Positions 56,658 to 64,000 of a DNA stretch of 64,000 nucleotides are shown piece by piece. The first letter of the stretch is position 1; each line of letters begins with the position of its first letter. The DNA is taken from contig NZ_JACHMG010000001.1 of assembly GCF_014204865.1 (NCBI RefSeq), forward strand, positions 3,126,501-3,190,500. Reading direction: 5' to 3'. The stretch comes from Amycolatopsis jiangsuensis. GTDB lineage: Bacteria; Actinomycetota; Actinomycetes; Mycobacteriales; Pseudonocardiaceae. A program made the translations under genes and the position numbers. The notes below the pieces were generated by a model. It saw only the letters and a program-made list of their open reading frames with translations, was not told the origin of the DNA and did no database searches.

Positions 56658-58315
56658 GCCAGAGCCTCCGCGATAGGTCCCAGCGCGAGAGCCGGGACGA
56701 ATGTAAGCGCCGCGACCAGCACGACGGTGCCGGTGAGCATCGCGGCGAACAGCGGTCCGGTGGTCGGCAGCGTGCCCGCGGTCTCCGGCACCTTCTTCTG
56801 CCGCGCGAGCGAGCCCGCCAGGCAGAGCACCGCGATGATCGGCACGAACCGGCCGATCAGCATGGCCACCGAGAAGGACGCCTGGAACCAGTCGCTCGTC
56901 GCGGTCAGGCCGCCGAACGCGCTGCCGTTGTTGTTGCCGGTCGAGGCGTAGCCGTAGAGGATCTCCGAAAGACCGTGCGCACCCGGGTTGCCCAGTGCGC
57001 CGGTCGTACCCGGCAGCAGCAGCGCGATGCCGGAGCCGAGCAGCACCACGGCCGGCATGGCAAGCATCGCGATCGCCGCGCAGGTCACCTCCCGCTTGCC
57101 GAGCTTCTTGCCGAGGTACTCCGGCGTGCGCCCGACCATCAGCCCGGCGAGGAACATCGCGATCACGGCCATCACGAGAATGCTGTAGAGCCCGGTCCCG
57201 ACCCCGCCCGGCGAAAGCTCGCCGAAGAGCATGTTCAGCAGTGCCCCGCCCCCACCGAGGCCGGACAGGCTGTCGTGCGCGCCGTTGACCGCACCGGTCG
57301 AGGTCCCGGTGGTCGAATTCGCGAAGATCGAGGTGAGGCTCAGACCGAAACGCTGCTCCTTGCCTTCCAGGCCGACCCCCGCGGCCAGCGCGGCCGGGCT
57401 GCGCGTCAACGCTTCCGACGACCAGATCACCGCGAGCATCCCGCCCCACAGGATCCCCATCACGCCCAGCAGCACGTGCCCCTGCCGCGGCTTGCCGACC
57501 AGCTGCCCGAACGCACGGGTCAGGCACACCGGGACGACCAGGATCAGGAAGATCTCCACCAGGTTGGTCCAGGCGTTCGGATTCTCCAGCGGGTGCGCGG
57601 AATTGGCGTTGAAGACGCCGCCGCCGTTTGTGCCGAGTTCCTTGATCGCCTCCTGGCTCGCGGCAGGCGCGAGTGGGATCGTGGCGCGGCTGCCGTCCGG
57701 ATTCACCACCGGCGCCCCGGAACGCAGGCTCTGCACCACACCGAGCGCCATCAGCACGACGGCGAACACGAACGCCATCGGAAGCAGCACCCGGACCACG
57801 GCGCGAGTGAGGTCCACCCAGAAGTTCCCGAGCCGGTCGGTGCGCGAACCGGCGAACCCGCGGATCACCGCCATCGCGACCGCCAGGCCGACCCCCGCGG
57901 ACAGGAAGTTCTGCACCGTCAGGCCCGCCATCTGCACGAAGTGACCCATGGTCGTCTCGGGGACGTAGGACTGCCAGTTCGTGTTGGTCACGAAGCTCAC
58001 CGCGGTGTTGAACGCGACCGCGGGCGGCACCGGTCCACGACCGAAATCCCACGGCAGCACCGATTGCAGCCGCTGCAGCAGGTAGAGCACCACGATGGAA
58101 ACGAAGGAGAAACCGAGCACCCCGGAGGCGTAGGTCTTCCAGTGCTGCCGCGAGTCCGGGTCGACCCCGGCGAGGCGGTAGAAGGCCTTCTCGACCCGCA
58201 GGTGTCTCTCGCCGGAGAAGACCCTGGCGAGGTAGCCGCCGAACGGCCGGTAGACCACCGCGAGGGCGGCCAGGAGCACGCCGACCTGGATCAGGCCGGC
58301 ACCGACGTCACTCAT
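56654..58315 (-). CDS. kdpA: potassium-transporting ATPase channel subunit KdpA
   Basis: This 553-residue polytopic subunit forms the potassium selectivity pore. Pore-loop motifs are [12 protein letters not shown] (about 105-117), [19 protein letters not shown] (about 221-239), [11 protein letters not shown] and [14 protein letters not shown] (about 460-473). It is 1 bp downstream of kdpF. Confidence 0.97.
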   Translation of the reverse strand: MSDVGAGLIQVGVLLAALAVVYRPFGGYLARVFSGERHLRVEKAFYRLAGVDPDSRQHWKTYASGVLGFSFVSIVVLYLLQRLQSVLPWDFGRGPVPPAVAFNTAVSFVTNTNWQSYVPETTMGHFVQMAGLTVQNFLSAGVGLAVAMAVIRGFAGSRTDRLGNFWVDLTRAVVRVLLPMAFVFAVVLMALGVVQSLRSGAPVVNPDGSRATIPLAPAASQEAIKELGTNGGGVFNANSAHPLENPNAWTNLVEIFLILVVPVCLTRAFGQLVGKPRQGHVLLGVMGILWGGMLAVIWSSEALTRSPAALAAGVGLEGKEQRFGLSLTSIFANSTTGTSTGAVNGAHDSLSGLGGGGALLNMLFGELSPGGVGTGLYSILVMAVIAMFLAGLMVGRTPEYLGKKLGKREVTCAAIAMLAMPAVVLLGSGIALLLPGTTGALGNPGAHGLSEILYGYASTGNNNGSAFGGLTATSDWFQASFSVAMLIGRFVPIIAVLCLAGSLARQKKVPETAGTLPTTGPLFAAMLTGTVVLVAALTFVPALALGPIAEALA

Positions 58316-58316
58316 C

Positions 58317-58418
58317 TCAGAACTTCTCCGGCCGTACGAGCGCGACGACGAGGTACCCGATCAAGCCCAGCGCCAGCAGGCCGCCGACCACGTCGGCCAC
58401 GGTGCCCGCGCCGCTCAC
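58317..58418 (-). CDS. kdpF: small subunit KdpF, 33 aa
   Basis: This is a single-helix membrane peptide (GLLALGLIGYLVVALVRPEKF), with the conserved Y-L-V-x-A-L-x-x-P-E-(K/R)-F ending of KdpF, which stabilises the Kdp complex. The GTG start at 58418 overlaps the stop of an upstream 27-residue gene (GTGA), and GGAG lies nearby as ribosome-binding site. Confidence 0.9.
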   Translation of the reverse strand: MSGAGTVADVVGGLLALGLIGYLVVALVRPEKF

Positions 58419-58498
58419 AGCTTCTCCAGCCCGCGCAGGACACCGGCGAGCACCAGGAAAACGCCGATCAGCAACACGGCGTACAGCAAATCCGCCAC
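58415..58498 (-). CDS. 27-residue membrane peptide preceding kdpF
   Basis: This tiny gene has a GTG start and AGAGG about 7 bases upstream. The product is a single hydrophobic helix, ADLLYAVLLIGVFLVLAGVL, with a basic end RGLEKL. It overlaps kdpF by 4 bp. Similar short helices lie at this place in other actinobacterial kdp operons in my recollection, but I know of no assigned function. It could be a second small Kdp subunit or a coupling leader peptide. Confidence 0.65.
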   Translation of the reverse strand: MADLLYAVLLIGVFLVLAGVLRGLEKL

Positions 58499-58587
58499 GA
58501 GGCACCTCTCAGGAAGGGTCACCCGGATCGGGTGGCCGTCAGGACCAGGCCACTGTGCGGCCGGCACCCGGCCCTCCCCCGCGCTTC

Positions 58588-58696
58588 TGACGGCTCCTTG
58601 ACGCCGTCGGCCCGACGCGTTTACGGGACCTTGACGCCGGGTGACCCCGGCCACGCCGGAACGGCAGCTCATGACGGGTCGTGACCGGGCCGTGAC
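58588..58696 (-). promoter_or_regulatory. phased TGAC repeat array upstream of kdp (candidate KdpE sites)
   Basis: TGAC begins at 58588, 58599, 58632, 58642, 58672, 58682 and 58693, with the variant TTAC at 58621. Steps are 11, 22, 11, 10, 30, 10 and 11 bp, so every copy is on nearly the same face of the helix. Two sub-boxes are TGACG-n6-TGACG (58588-58603) and TTACG-n6-TGACG (58621-58636). OmpR/PhoB-family regulators bind tandem half-sites at 11-bp steps, and kdpE is in the operon. The 324-bp gap 58499-58822 holds no gene. Confidence 0.6.
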
Positions 58697-58764
58697 AAGT
58701 ACCACACCCAGTAGCGGATCAGGGACGGAGCGTGCAATTCGGACAGACATTCACGCAGCACTGT

Positions 58765-58798
58765 GTTACACCTGAGTAACAAATAGTTGTACCAACTA
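58765..58798 (+). promoter_or_regulatory. asnB upstream control region with two palindromes
   Basis: GTTAC-n6-GTAAC (58765-58780) matches a GlnR a-site followed by a b-site with one mismatch. Directly after it lies a perfect repeat TAGTTG-tac-CAACTA (58784-58798), ending 24 bp before the asnB start. The stretch is AT-rich and also likely holds the promoter. Which regulator binds is not known; nitrogen control fits the gene. Confidence 0.45.
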
Positions 58799-58822
58799 AG
58801 CAAAATTCTCGGGAGGCGGAGA

Positions 58823-60664
58823 ATGTGCGGAATCGCCGGCTGGGTGGCCTACGACAGTGATCTCACCGGACGGCAGGAGATCGTCGATGCCATGACCCAG
58901 ACCATGGCCTGCCGGGGCCCGGACGACCGGGGCACCTGGGTCCGCCGCAACGTGGCGCTGGGCCATCGCCGGCTGGCCATCATCGACCTTCCGGGCGGCC
59001 GGCAGCCGATGAGCGTGCGCACGCCGAACGGCGACGTCGCCATGGTCTACAGCGGAGAGGCCTACAACTTCACCGAGCTGCGCGAGGAGCTCACCAAGCT
59101 CGGCCACACCTGGGAGACCGACAGCGACACCGAGGTCGTGCTGCACGGCTACCTGCAGTGGGGCACCGAGGTGGTGGACCACCTCAACGGCATGTACGCC
59201 TTCGCCATCTGGGACGAGCGGGACCAGAAGCTCGTGATGATCCGCGACCGGATGGGCATCAAGCCGTTCTACTACTACCCCACGCGCGACGGCGTGCTGT
59301 TCGGCTCGGAGCCCAAGGCGATCCTGGCGAACCCGTCGGCCCGCAAGGTGATCGACGTGGACGGCCTGCGTGAGCTGTTCGCCTTCACCAAGCAACCGGG
59401 CTGGTCGCTGTGGAAGGGCATGTACGAGGTCCAGCCGGGCACCGTGGTCACCGTGACCCGCGAGGGCATCAACACCCGCACCTACTGGAAGCTCGACGCC
59501 CGTCCGCACACCGACGACCAGGAGACGACCGTCGCCAGGGTGCGCGAGCTGATGACCGACATCGTCCACCGCCAGCTGGTCGCAGACGTGCCGCGGTGCG
59601 TGCTGCTCTCCGGCGGCCTGGACTCCAGCGCGGTCACCGGGCTGGCCGCGGCACGGCTGTCCGAGCAGGGCGAGCAGCTGCGCACCTTCTCGGTGGACTT
59701 CTACGGGCAGGAGGAGAACTTCCAGCCGGACGAGATGCGCGACACCCCGGACTCGCCCTACATCCGGGACGTCTCGAAGCTGGTCGGTTCCGCGCACCAG
59801 GACGTGATGCTCAACCCGGCCGAGCTGACCGACCCGGAGGTACGCCGCGCGGTCCTGCGGTCGCGGGACATCCCGGCCGGGCTCGGCGACATGGACACCT
59901 CGCTCTACCTGCTGTTCAAGGCGATCCGCGCGGAGTCCACAGTGGCACTGTCCGGCGAGTCGGCGGACGAGGTGTTCGGCGGCTACCGCTGGTTCCACGA
60001 CGAGGCCGCGGTGAACGCGGACACCTTCCCGTGGCTGGCCTTCAGCAACAACCTGATGGATCGGCGGGAAGGCCTGCTGACCCCGGATCTGGCGGGCAAG
60101 CTGAACCTGGACGCCTATGTGGCCGACCAGTACCGCACCGCGGTCGGCCAGGTCGACCGGCTGGACGGGGAATCGGGCAAGGAAGCGCGCATGCGCGTCA
60201 TCTCGAACCTGCACCTGACCCGGTTCGTGCGCCAGCTGCTCGACCGCAAGGACCGCATGTCGATGGCGGTCGGCCTGGAAGTGCGGGTGCCCTTCTGCGA
60301 CCACCGGCTCGTGGAGTACGTCTACAACGCCCCGTGGGCGCTGAAGACGTTCGACAACCGGGAGAAGAGCCTGCTGCGGCACGCGACGAAGCATGTGCTG
60401 CCGGCCTCGGTGCGGGACCGGGTGAAGAGCCCGTATCCCTCCACTCAGGACCCGAACTACGCGGCCACCCTCCAGGTGCAGGCGAAGGAGGTCCTGGCCG
60501 AGCGCGACCACCCGGTGTTCTCCGTGGTCGACCGGAACTGGCTGCAGAAGGTGTCCGAAGTGGACAGCGGGGCGATCGACAGCAGGCAGCGCACCGGCCT
60601 GGACCGGGCGATCGACCTGTACCACTGGTTCGACATGTACTCCCCGGAACTGCAGCTGGACTGA
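58823..60664 (+). CDS. asnB: glutamine-hydrolysing asparagine synthetase
   Basis: This 613-residue two-domain enzyme transfers ammonia from glutamine to aspartate. The N-terminal glutaminase begins MCGIAGWV with the catalytic Cys2, and MACRGPDDRG follows (about 41-50). The C-terminal synthetase has the pyrophosphate loop LLSGGLDSSAVT (about 261-272), SGESADEVFGGY (about 381-392), and LDRKDRMSMAVGLEVRVPF (about 473-491). ATG 58823 is set by Cys2 and has GGAGGCGGAGA upstream. Similar to the AsnB type of Mycobacterium. Confidence 0.95.
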   Translation: MCGIAGWVAYDSDLTGRQEIVDAMTQTMACRGPDDRGTWVRRNVALGHRRLAIIDLPGGRQPMSVRTPNGDVAMVYSGEAYNFTELREELTKLGHTWETDSDTEVVLHGYLQWGTEVVDHLNGMYAFAIWDERDQKLVMIRDRMGIKPFYYYPTRDGVLFGSEPKAILANPSARKVIDVDGLRELFAFTKQPGWSLWKGMYEVQPGTVVTVTREGINTRTYWKLDARPHTDDQETTVARVRELMTDIVHRQLVADVPRCVLLSGGLDSSAVTGLAAARLSEQGEQLRTFSVDFYGQEENFQPDEMRDTPDSPYIRDVSKLVGSAHQDVMLNPAELTDPEVRRAVLRSRDIPAGLGDMDTSLYLLFKAIRAESTVALSGESADEVFGGYRWFHDEAAVNADTFPWLAFSNNLMDRREGLLTPDLAGKLNLDAYVADQYRTAVGQVDRLDGESGKEARMRVISNLHLTRFVRQLLDRKDRMSMAVGLEVRVPFCDHRLVEYVYNAPWALKTFDNREKSLLRHATKHVLPASVRDRVKSPYPSTQDPNYAATLQVQAKEVLAERDHPVFSVVDRNWLQKVSEVDSGAIDSRQRTGLDRAIDLYHWFDMYSPELQLD

Positions 60665-60688
60665 GCAGGTCCGTGGAGTGAACGACAG

Positions 60689-60732
60689 AGTGCCGGGGTG
60701 GTTGCCGGAATTTCCCGGGCCACCCCGGCACT
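60689..60732. terminator. terminator between asnB and the GNAT gene
   Basis: AGTGCCGGGGTGG (60689-60701) pairs perfectly with 60720-60732, and inner CCGG/CCGG bases can extend the stem. It lies 25 bp after asnB, between convergent genes, and is followed by TTCG. Confidence 0.85.
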
Positions 60733-60746
60733 TTCGTGCCGGATGC

Positions 60747-61253
60747 TCACAACTCCAGGCGGCCGTCCACGCTGGCACCGCGTACGTCGAGGTCCGCGCC
60801 CGTGCCGCTGATCAGCCTGCGGGCCGCGGCGTTGTCCACTGTGGTCGTCGCGACGATGAAGCGGACCGCTCCGCCGTCGCGGGCCGATTCGAGCAGCGCC
60901 TCGGCCACCCGCCGGCCGATGCCGTGACCGCGGATCGAGCGGGCGAGCCACACCCCCGCCTCGACTTCCACTGCCGAGGCACCGGACACCGGCCGCAGCC
61001 GGGCCGCCCCGGCCGCGTGGCCGGCGACCTCGATCACCCAGGTGCTTTCGATGGCCGTCTCCGGATCGAGCGACCGGCGGCGGTGGAAGGCGAGGAACGC
61101 CTCGCGCAGCTCCTCGGTCCAGCCCTGCGGATCGTCGGCCGCGGGCATCACCTCGAGCGGCAGGGCATCGGCGACCGCGGTGTCCGCGAGCCGTGCCAGA
61201 CCCGGCTCGTCGAGCGGGATCAGCACGATGTCGGACTCTCCGGCTCCAGGCAC
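60747..61253 (-). CDS. GNAT-family N-acetyltransferase
   Basis: This 168-residue acetyltransferase's acetyl-CoA loop is recognisable as RSIRGHGIGRRVAEALLESA (R-G-x-G-I/G pattern, about 108-127), preceded by the strand VEVEAGVWLA and followed by VRFIVATTTVDNAAARRLIS. The substrate is unknown. The GTG start at 61253 is the only good start in frame. It stands alone between asnB and the inositol-type operon. Confidence 0.88.
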   Translation of the reverse strand: MPGAGESDIVLIPLDEPGLARLADTAVADALPLEVMPAADDPQGWTEELREAFLAFHRRRSLDPETAIESTWVIEVAGHAAGAARLRPVSGASAVEVEAGVWLARSIRGHGIGRRVAEALLESARDGGAVRFIVATTTVDNAAARRLISGTGADLDVRGASVDGRLEL

Positions 61254-61322
61254 GCCCTGCAGCTTGGCACAGCGCGGTCCCCGGCGCTAGCCGGTAATCC
61301 CGCTTACCATCGCCGCAGGCGA

Positions 61323-62324
61323 TCAGGCCGGAATCTCGGTCAGTGGCACCGGCCGCTGCTCCCGGCGGGAGACTTCGCAGGCCTCGGCGACGCGGAACGC
61401 CTCGAGCGCGTCCACGGCACCGGCCGGGCTCGGCCGTTTCCCCGCCGCGACGTCGAGGAAAACCTTCAGCTCCGCGGCGTAGGCGGGACGGAACCGCTCC
61501 ATGAAGCCGGGATACGGCGGACCGGGCAACGGCGTCGCTTCCGGTTCGACAGTGTGCAGTGGCGCCCGGTCGTCAAGTCCCACCACAGCGTTACCGTCCG
61601 AGCCCAGTGCCTCGAAACGCACGTCGTAACCGGCGCCGTTGTAGCGCGTCAACGAGACTGTGGCGAGAGTGCCGTCGTCAAGGGTCAGGGTGGCCGCCGC
61701 CGTGTCCACGTCGCCGGCTTCGCTGAAGAACGGCGCGCCTTTGTTGCGCCCCACCGCGTAGACCTCCTCCACCTCCCGTCCGGTGACCCAGCGGATGATG
61801 TCGAAGTCGTGTACCCCGCAGTCGCGGAACAGGCCGCCGGAATGGGCGACGTACTCCGCGGGCGGCGGCGCCGGGTCCAAAGTGGTCGCCCGCACCGAGT
61901 GCAGCCAGCCGAGCGCACCGCTGTCCACCGCGGCCCGCGCAGCCTGGTACCCGGCGTCGAACCGCCGCTGGAAGCCGATCTGCACCGGCACGCCCGAGCC
62001 CTCGATCCGGTCGATCACCGCGAGCGTGCCAGGAATGTCGGCAGCCACCGGCTTCTCGCAGAACACCGGGATCCCGGCGTCGACCGCGCGGATGATCAGC
62101 TCCGGGTGCGCGTCGGTCGCCGCGGTGACGACCAGCCCGTCGAGACCGGCGCCGAACAACGCGTCGAGACCGTCGACCGCCGTCACCCCGAGCCTGTCCG
62201 CGGTCGCCCGTGCCCGCGCGCTGTCGACGTCGGCCAGCACCACCGAGGAGACCTCGGTGAAGCCGTTGAGCGTCTCCGCGTGCGCCGCGCCGATCCTTCC
62301 GATGCCCGCCAGTCCCAGCCTCAT
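61323..62324 (-). CDS. Gfo/Idh/MocA-family dehydrogenase (inositol dehydrogenase-like)
   Basis: This 333-residue NAD(P)-dependent sugar/inositol dehydrogenase has a Rossmann start RLGLAGIGRIGAAHAE (about 2-17) and the family motif VFCEKPVAADIP with the catalytic Lys (about 91-102). The catalytic Asp/His pair in HSGGLFRDCGVHDFDIIRW (about 158-176) is that of IolG-type enzymes. It overlaps the LacI gene by 4 bp and is divergent from an IolE-like gene, so the substrate is most likely myo-inositol or a related sugar. Confidence 0.9.
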   Translation of the reverse strand: MRLGLAGIGRIGAAHAETLNGFTEVSSVVLADVDSARARATADRLGVTAVDGLDALFGAGLDGLVVTAATDAHPELIIRAVDAGIPVFCEKPVAADIPGTLAVIDRIEGSGVPVQIGFQRRFDAGYQAARAAVDSGALGWLHSVRATTLDPAPPPAEYVAHSGGLFRDCGVHDFDIIRWVTGREVEEVYAVGRNKGAPFFSEAGDVDTAAATLTLDDGTLATVSLTRYNGAGYDVRFEALGSDGNAVVGLDDRAPLHTVEPEATPLPGPPYPGFMERFRPAYAAELKVFLDVAAGKRPSPAGAVDALEAFRVAEACEVSRREQRPVPLTEIPA

Positions 62325-63346
62325 CGCCGTCCCTTCCGATCGTCTTCCCGGTGACTCGCCGTGGTGTTCCGGACCACCAGCGACGGGTGCAGCAGATGCC
62401 GGACCGGTTCGGACCGCTCGCCGCGCACGCGTTCCAGCAGTGTCTCGAGCGCGAGCCTGCCCATCTCGATCCGCGGTTGGTCCACTGTGGTCAGACAGAG
62501 ATGCCGTAGCGATGCCAGCGATGTGTTGTCGTAGCCGACCACGGACACGTCCTCCGGCACCCGCAGACCGTTCTCCTCCAACGCGGAGATTGCCCCGACC
62601 GCGTTGAAATCGTTGCCCGCCACCACAGCCGTCGGCAGGGCGGACCGGTCGCCACGGGACAGCAATTCCCGTACCGCCTTCTCCCCCGCGGTGTCGGTGT
62701 GCTCGCTGCGCACCACGACCGGGACGAGCCCGTGCCCGCGCATCGCCCGCCGGAACCCCCGGCGGCGAGCGGACGCACCGGCCGCTCCCCCGCCGTCCAG
62801 ATGCGCGATTCGGCGGTGTCCCAGGCGTACCAGGTGGTCCACGGCCAGCGCCGAGCCCGCCTCTCCGTCGTCGTTCACCGTGTCCACCCCGCTGGAGCGG
62901 GAGGTGCGCGAGACCAGCACGACCGGGCACTGCCGTGCGGCGGCTTCGATGGCGGAGGCCGGCACCACCGGAGACAGCAGCACGATCCCCGCCGGGCGGA
63001 AGGAAAGCAGGCTGTGCAGAGCGTTCCGCTCGCGCGAAGGCATCCGGCCGCCGGTGTTGAGAACGAGTTCGAACCCGGCCGCCCGCGCGGCCGCGTCCAG
63101 GCCCTCGACCACGTCCGCGAAGAACGCGTTGCGCAGGTCGCTGACCATCACCGCGACCACAGTGGACGTACGGCTGGCCAGCGAACGCGCCATCACGTGC
63201 GGCGAATACCCCAGCTCCGCCGCGGCTTTGCGGACCGCGGTGCGCCGCCCCGGTGAGACCTTCGGCGAATCGCGCATCACCAGCGACACCAGCGCGCGGG
63301 AGACGCCGGCACGCGCGGCGACGTCCTCCATGGTGGGTCTGCCCAT
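62321..63346 (-). CDS. LacI-family repressor of the inositol/sugar locus
   Basis: This 341-residue regulator has an N-terminal LacI HTH (TMEDVAARAGVSRALVSLVM, then SPGRRTAVRKAAAELGYSP, about 5-52) and a periplasmic-binding-like effector domain. Its gene overlaps the dehydrogenase gene. A LacI-type palindrome TTGGAGCGCTCTAA lies between it and the divergent isomerase gene, the expected place for a repressor site. Confidence 0.93.
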   Translation of the reverse strand: MGRPTMEDVAARAGVSRALVSLVMRDSPKVSPGRRTAVRKAAAELGYSPHVMARSLASRTSTVVAVMVSDLRNAFFADVVEGLDAAARAAGFELVLNTGGRMPSRERNALHSLLSFRPAGIVLLSPVVPASAIEAAARQCPVVLVSRTSRSSGVDTVNDDGEAGSALAVDHLVRLGHRRIAHLDGGGAAGASARRRGFRRAMRGHGLVPVVVRSEHTDTAGEKAVRELLSRGDRSALPTAVVAGNDFNAVGAISALEENGLRVPEDVSVVGYDNTSLASLRHLCLTTVDQPRIEMGRLALETLLERVRGERSEPVRHLLHPSLVVRNTTASHREDDRKGRR

Positions 63347-63422
63347 GCCGCGGCCTCCCGGCGGATCACTGGGTCACGGACTGGAAACCGGCCCTTGACC
63401 CGATTCGCCGGACGCTACAAGC

Positions 63423-63436
63423 TTGGAGCGCTCTAA
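63423..63436. promoter_or_regulatory. LacI-type operator
   Basis: TTGGAGCGCTCTAA is a 14-bp near-perfect palindrome centred on GAGCGCTC, with TTnG and CnAA ends, typical of LacI-family sites. It is 43 bp before the isomerase start and 77 bp from the repressor start, so it can control both directions. Confidence 0.7.
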
Positions 63437-63479
63437 TCAAGCGCCGGCCCGACTGACCCCGTGTGGCGGAGAGGGATCC

Positions 63480-64000
63480 ATGACAGCAGTGCCGAAGATC
63501 CGCGTGGCGGCCGCACCGATTTCCTGGGGCGTGTGCGAGGTGCCCGGCTGGGGCCGGGTGCTCGACGCGCCGGCCGTGCTCGGCGAGATGGCCGGGCTGG
63601 GCATCACCGCGACGGAACTGGGCCCGCCCGGGTACCTGCCGCGCGACCCGGGTGAACTCAACGCCCTGCTCGCCGGGTACCGGCTGCGGCTGGTCGGCGG
63701 TTTCCTGGCCGTGGCGCTGCACGAGAACCCGGAGGCCGCGATCGCCGAAGCCGAGGCTTCCACGGCACTGTTCGCCGCCTGCGGGGCGGAGGTGCTCGTG
63801 CTCGCCGCCGCGACCGGGCTGGACGGCTACGACGAACGGCCCGCGCTCAGTGCTGCCGAATGGTCCACTGTGGTCACCACGGCGGGCCGGATCCGGGATC
63901 TGGCGGCGCGGCACGGGTTGAAGACCGTGCTGCATCCGCATGTCGGCACGCACGTGGAGACCGAGGCCGAGGTGGAGCGGTTCCTCGCCGACAGCGATCT
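63480..64000 (+). CDS. IolE/MocC-like sugar isomerase or inosose dehydratase, 3' end cut
   Basis: The visible 173 codons of a TIM-barrel protein match the inosose dehydratase (IolE/MocC) group: APISWGVCEVPGWG (about 12-25), ITATELGPPGYLPRDP (about 41-56), LRLVGGFLAVALHENP, then LKTVLHPHVGTHVET (metal-ligand His and Glu region, about 147-161). ATG 63480 has GGAGAGGG upstream. The rest of the gene lies beyond the window. Confidence 0.85.
   Translation, partial: MTAVPKIRVAAAPISWGVCEVPGWGRVLDAPAVLGEMAGLGITATELGPPGYLPRDPGELNALLAGYRLRLVGGFLAVALHENPEAAIAEAEASTALFAACGAEVLVLAAATGLDGYDERPALSAAEWSTVVTTAGRIRDLAARHGLKTVLHPHVGTHVETEAEVERFLADSD

Overview
The window is a 64 kb piece of a high-GC actinobacterial chromosome, most likely from the Pseudonocardiaceae (Amycolatopsis-like). 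The reasons are the strong C/G bias at third codon positions, frequent GTG starts, ESX/type VII secretion substrate-like genes, an F420-type LLM oxidoreductase, and the chromosomal markers smc, ftsY, amtB-glnK-glnD and ffh. I see about 58 protein genes, two of them cut by the window ends. I see no rRNA, tRNA, CRISPR array, insertion sequence or phage genes.

Layout. 0-7.1 kb (minus strand): a cut amidohydrolase, the SRP GTPase ffh, a small unknown gene, and the nitrogen-sensing set glnD-glnK-amtB with GlnR-like boxes upstream of amtB. 7.3-10.6 kb (plus): an RlmA-type rRNA methyltransferase and three type VII secretion-associated genes. 10.8-14.1 kb: a sulfhydrylase with a CoA-binding protein, then a minus-strand operon of ribbon-helix-helix repressor, glyoxalase-like protein and methyltransferase. 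14.1-28.2 kb: purine catabolism, comprising allantoicase, allantoinase, an unusual regulator, uraD, uraH, uricase, a urate/xanthine permease, a TetR regulator, an LLM oxidoreductase, a xanthine dehydrogenase operon with a guanine deaminase inside it, and a PucR regulator. 28.3-33.4 kb: htpG and a large secreted GH87-type glucanase. 33.5-37.2 kb: a CitE-like lyase, malate synthase aceB and a divergent IclR regulator. 37.2-41.2 kb: a six-gene type VII-associated operon. 41.3-50.7 kb: ftsY, anmK with a solute:sodium symporter, smc, acylphosphatase and a Pro-rich surface protein. 50.7-58.5 kb: the potassium-uptake cluster kdpFABCDE, preceded by a 27-residue membrane peptide gene. 58.8-64 kb: asnB, a GNAT acetyltransferase and the start of an inositol/sugar catabolic locus (Gfo/Idh dehydrogenase, LacI repressor, IolE-like isomerase).

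How it fits together. The central block can take guanine to xanthine, urate, hydroxyisourate, OHCU, allantoin, allantoate and ureidoglycolate. The malate synthase nearby could then use the glyoxylate released. No ureidoglycolate-cleaving enzyme is visible. With amtB-glnK-glnD and asnB, the window is rich in nitrogen assimilation. In Streptomyces, smc, ftsY, amtB, glnK, glnD and ffh lie close together; here about 34 kb of catabolic and secretion genes separate ftsY from amtB. The most notable non-coding signals are a helically phased TGAC array upstream of kdp, three CTAG boxes at 8-bp spacing before the ribbon-helix-helix gene, clean palindromes next to the LacI, IclR and HTH_22 regulator genes, and an over-represented palindrome CCACWGTGG.
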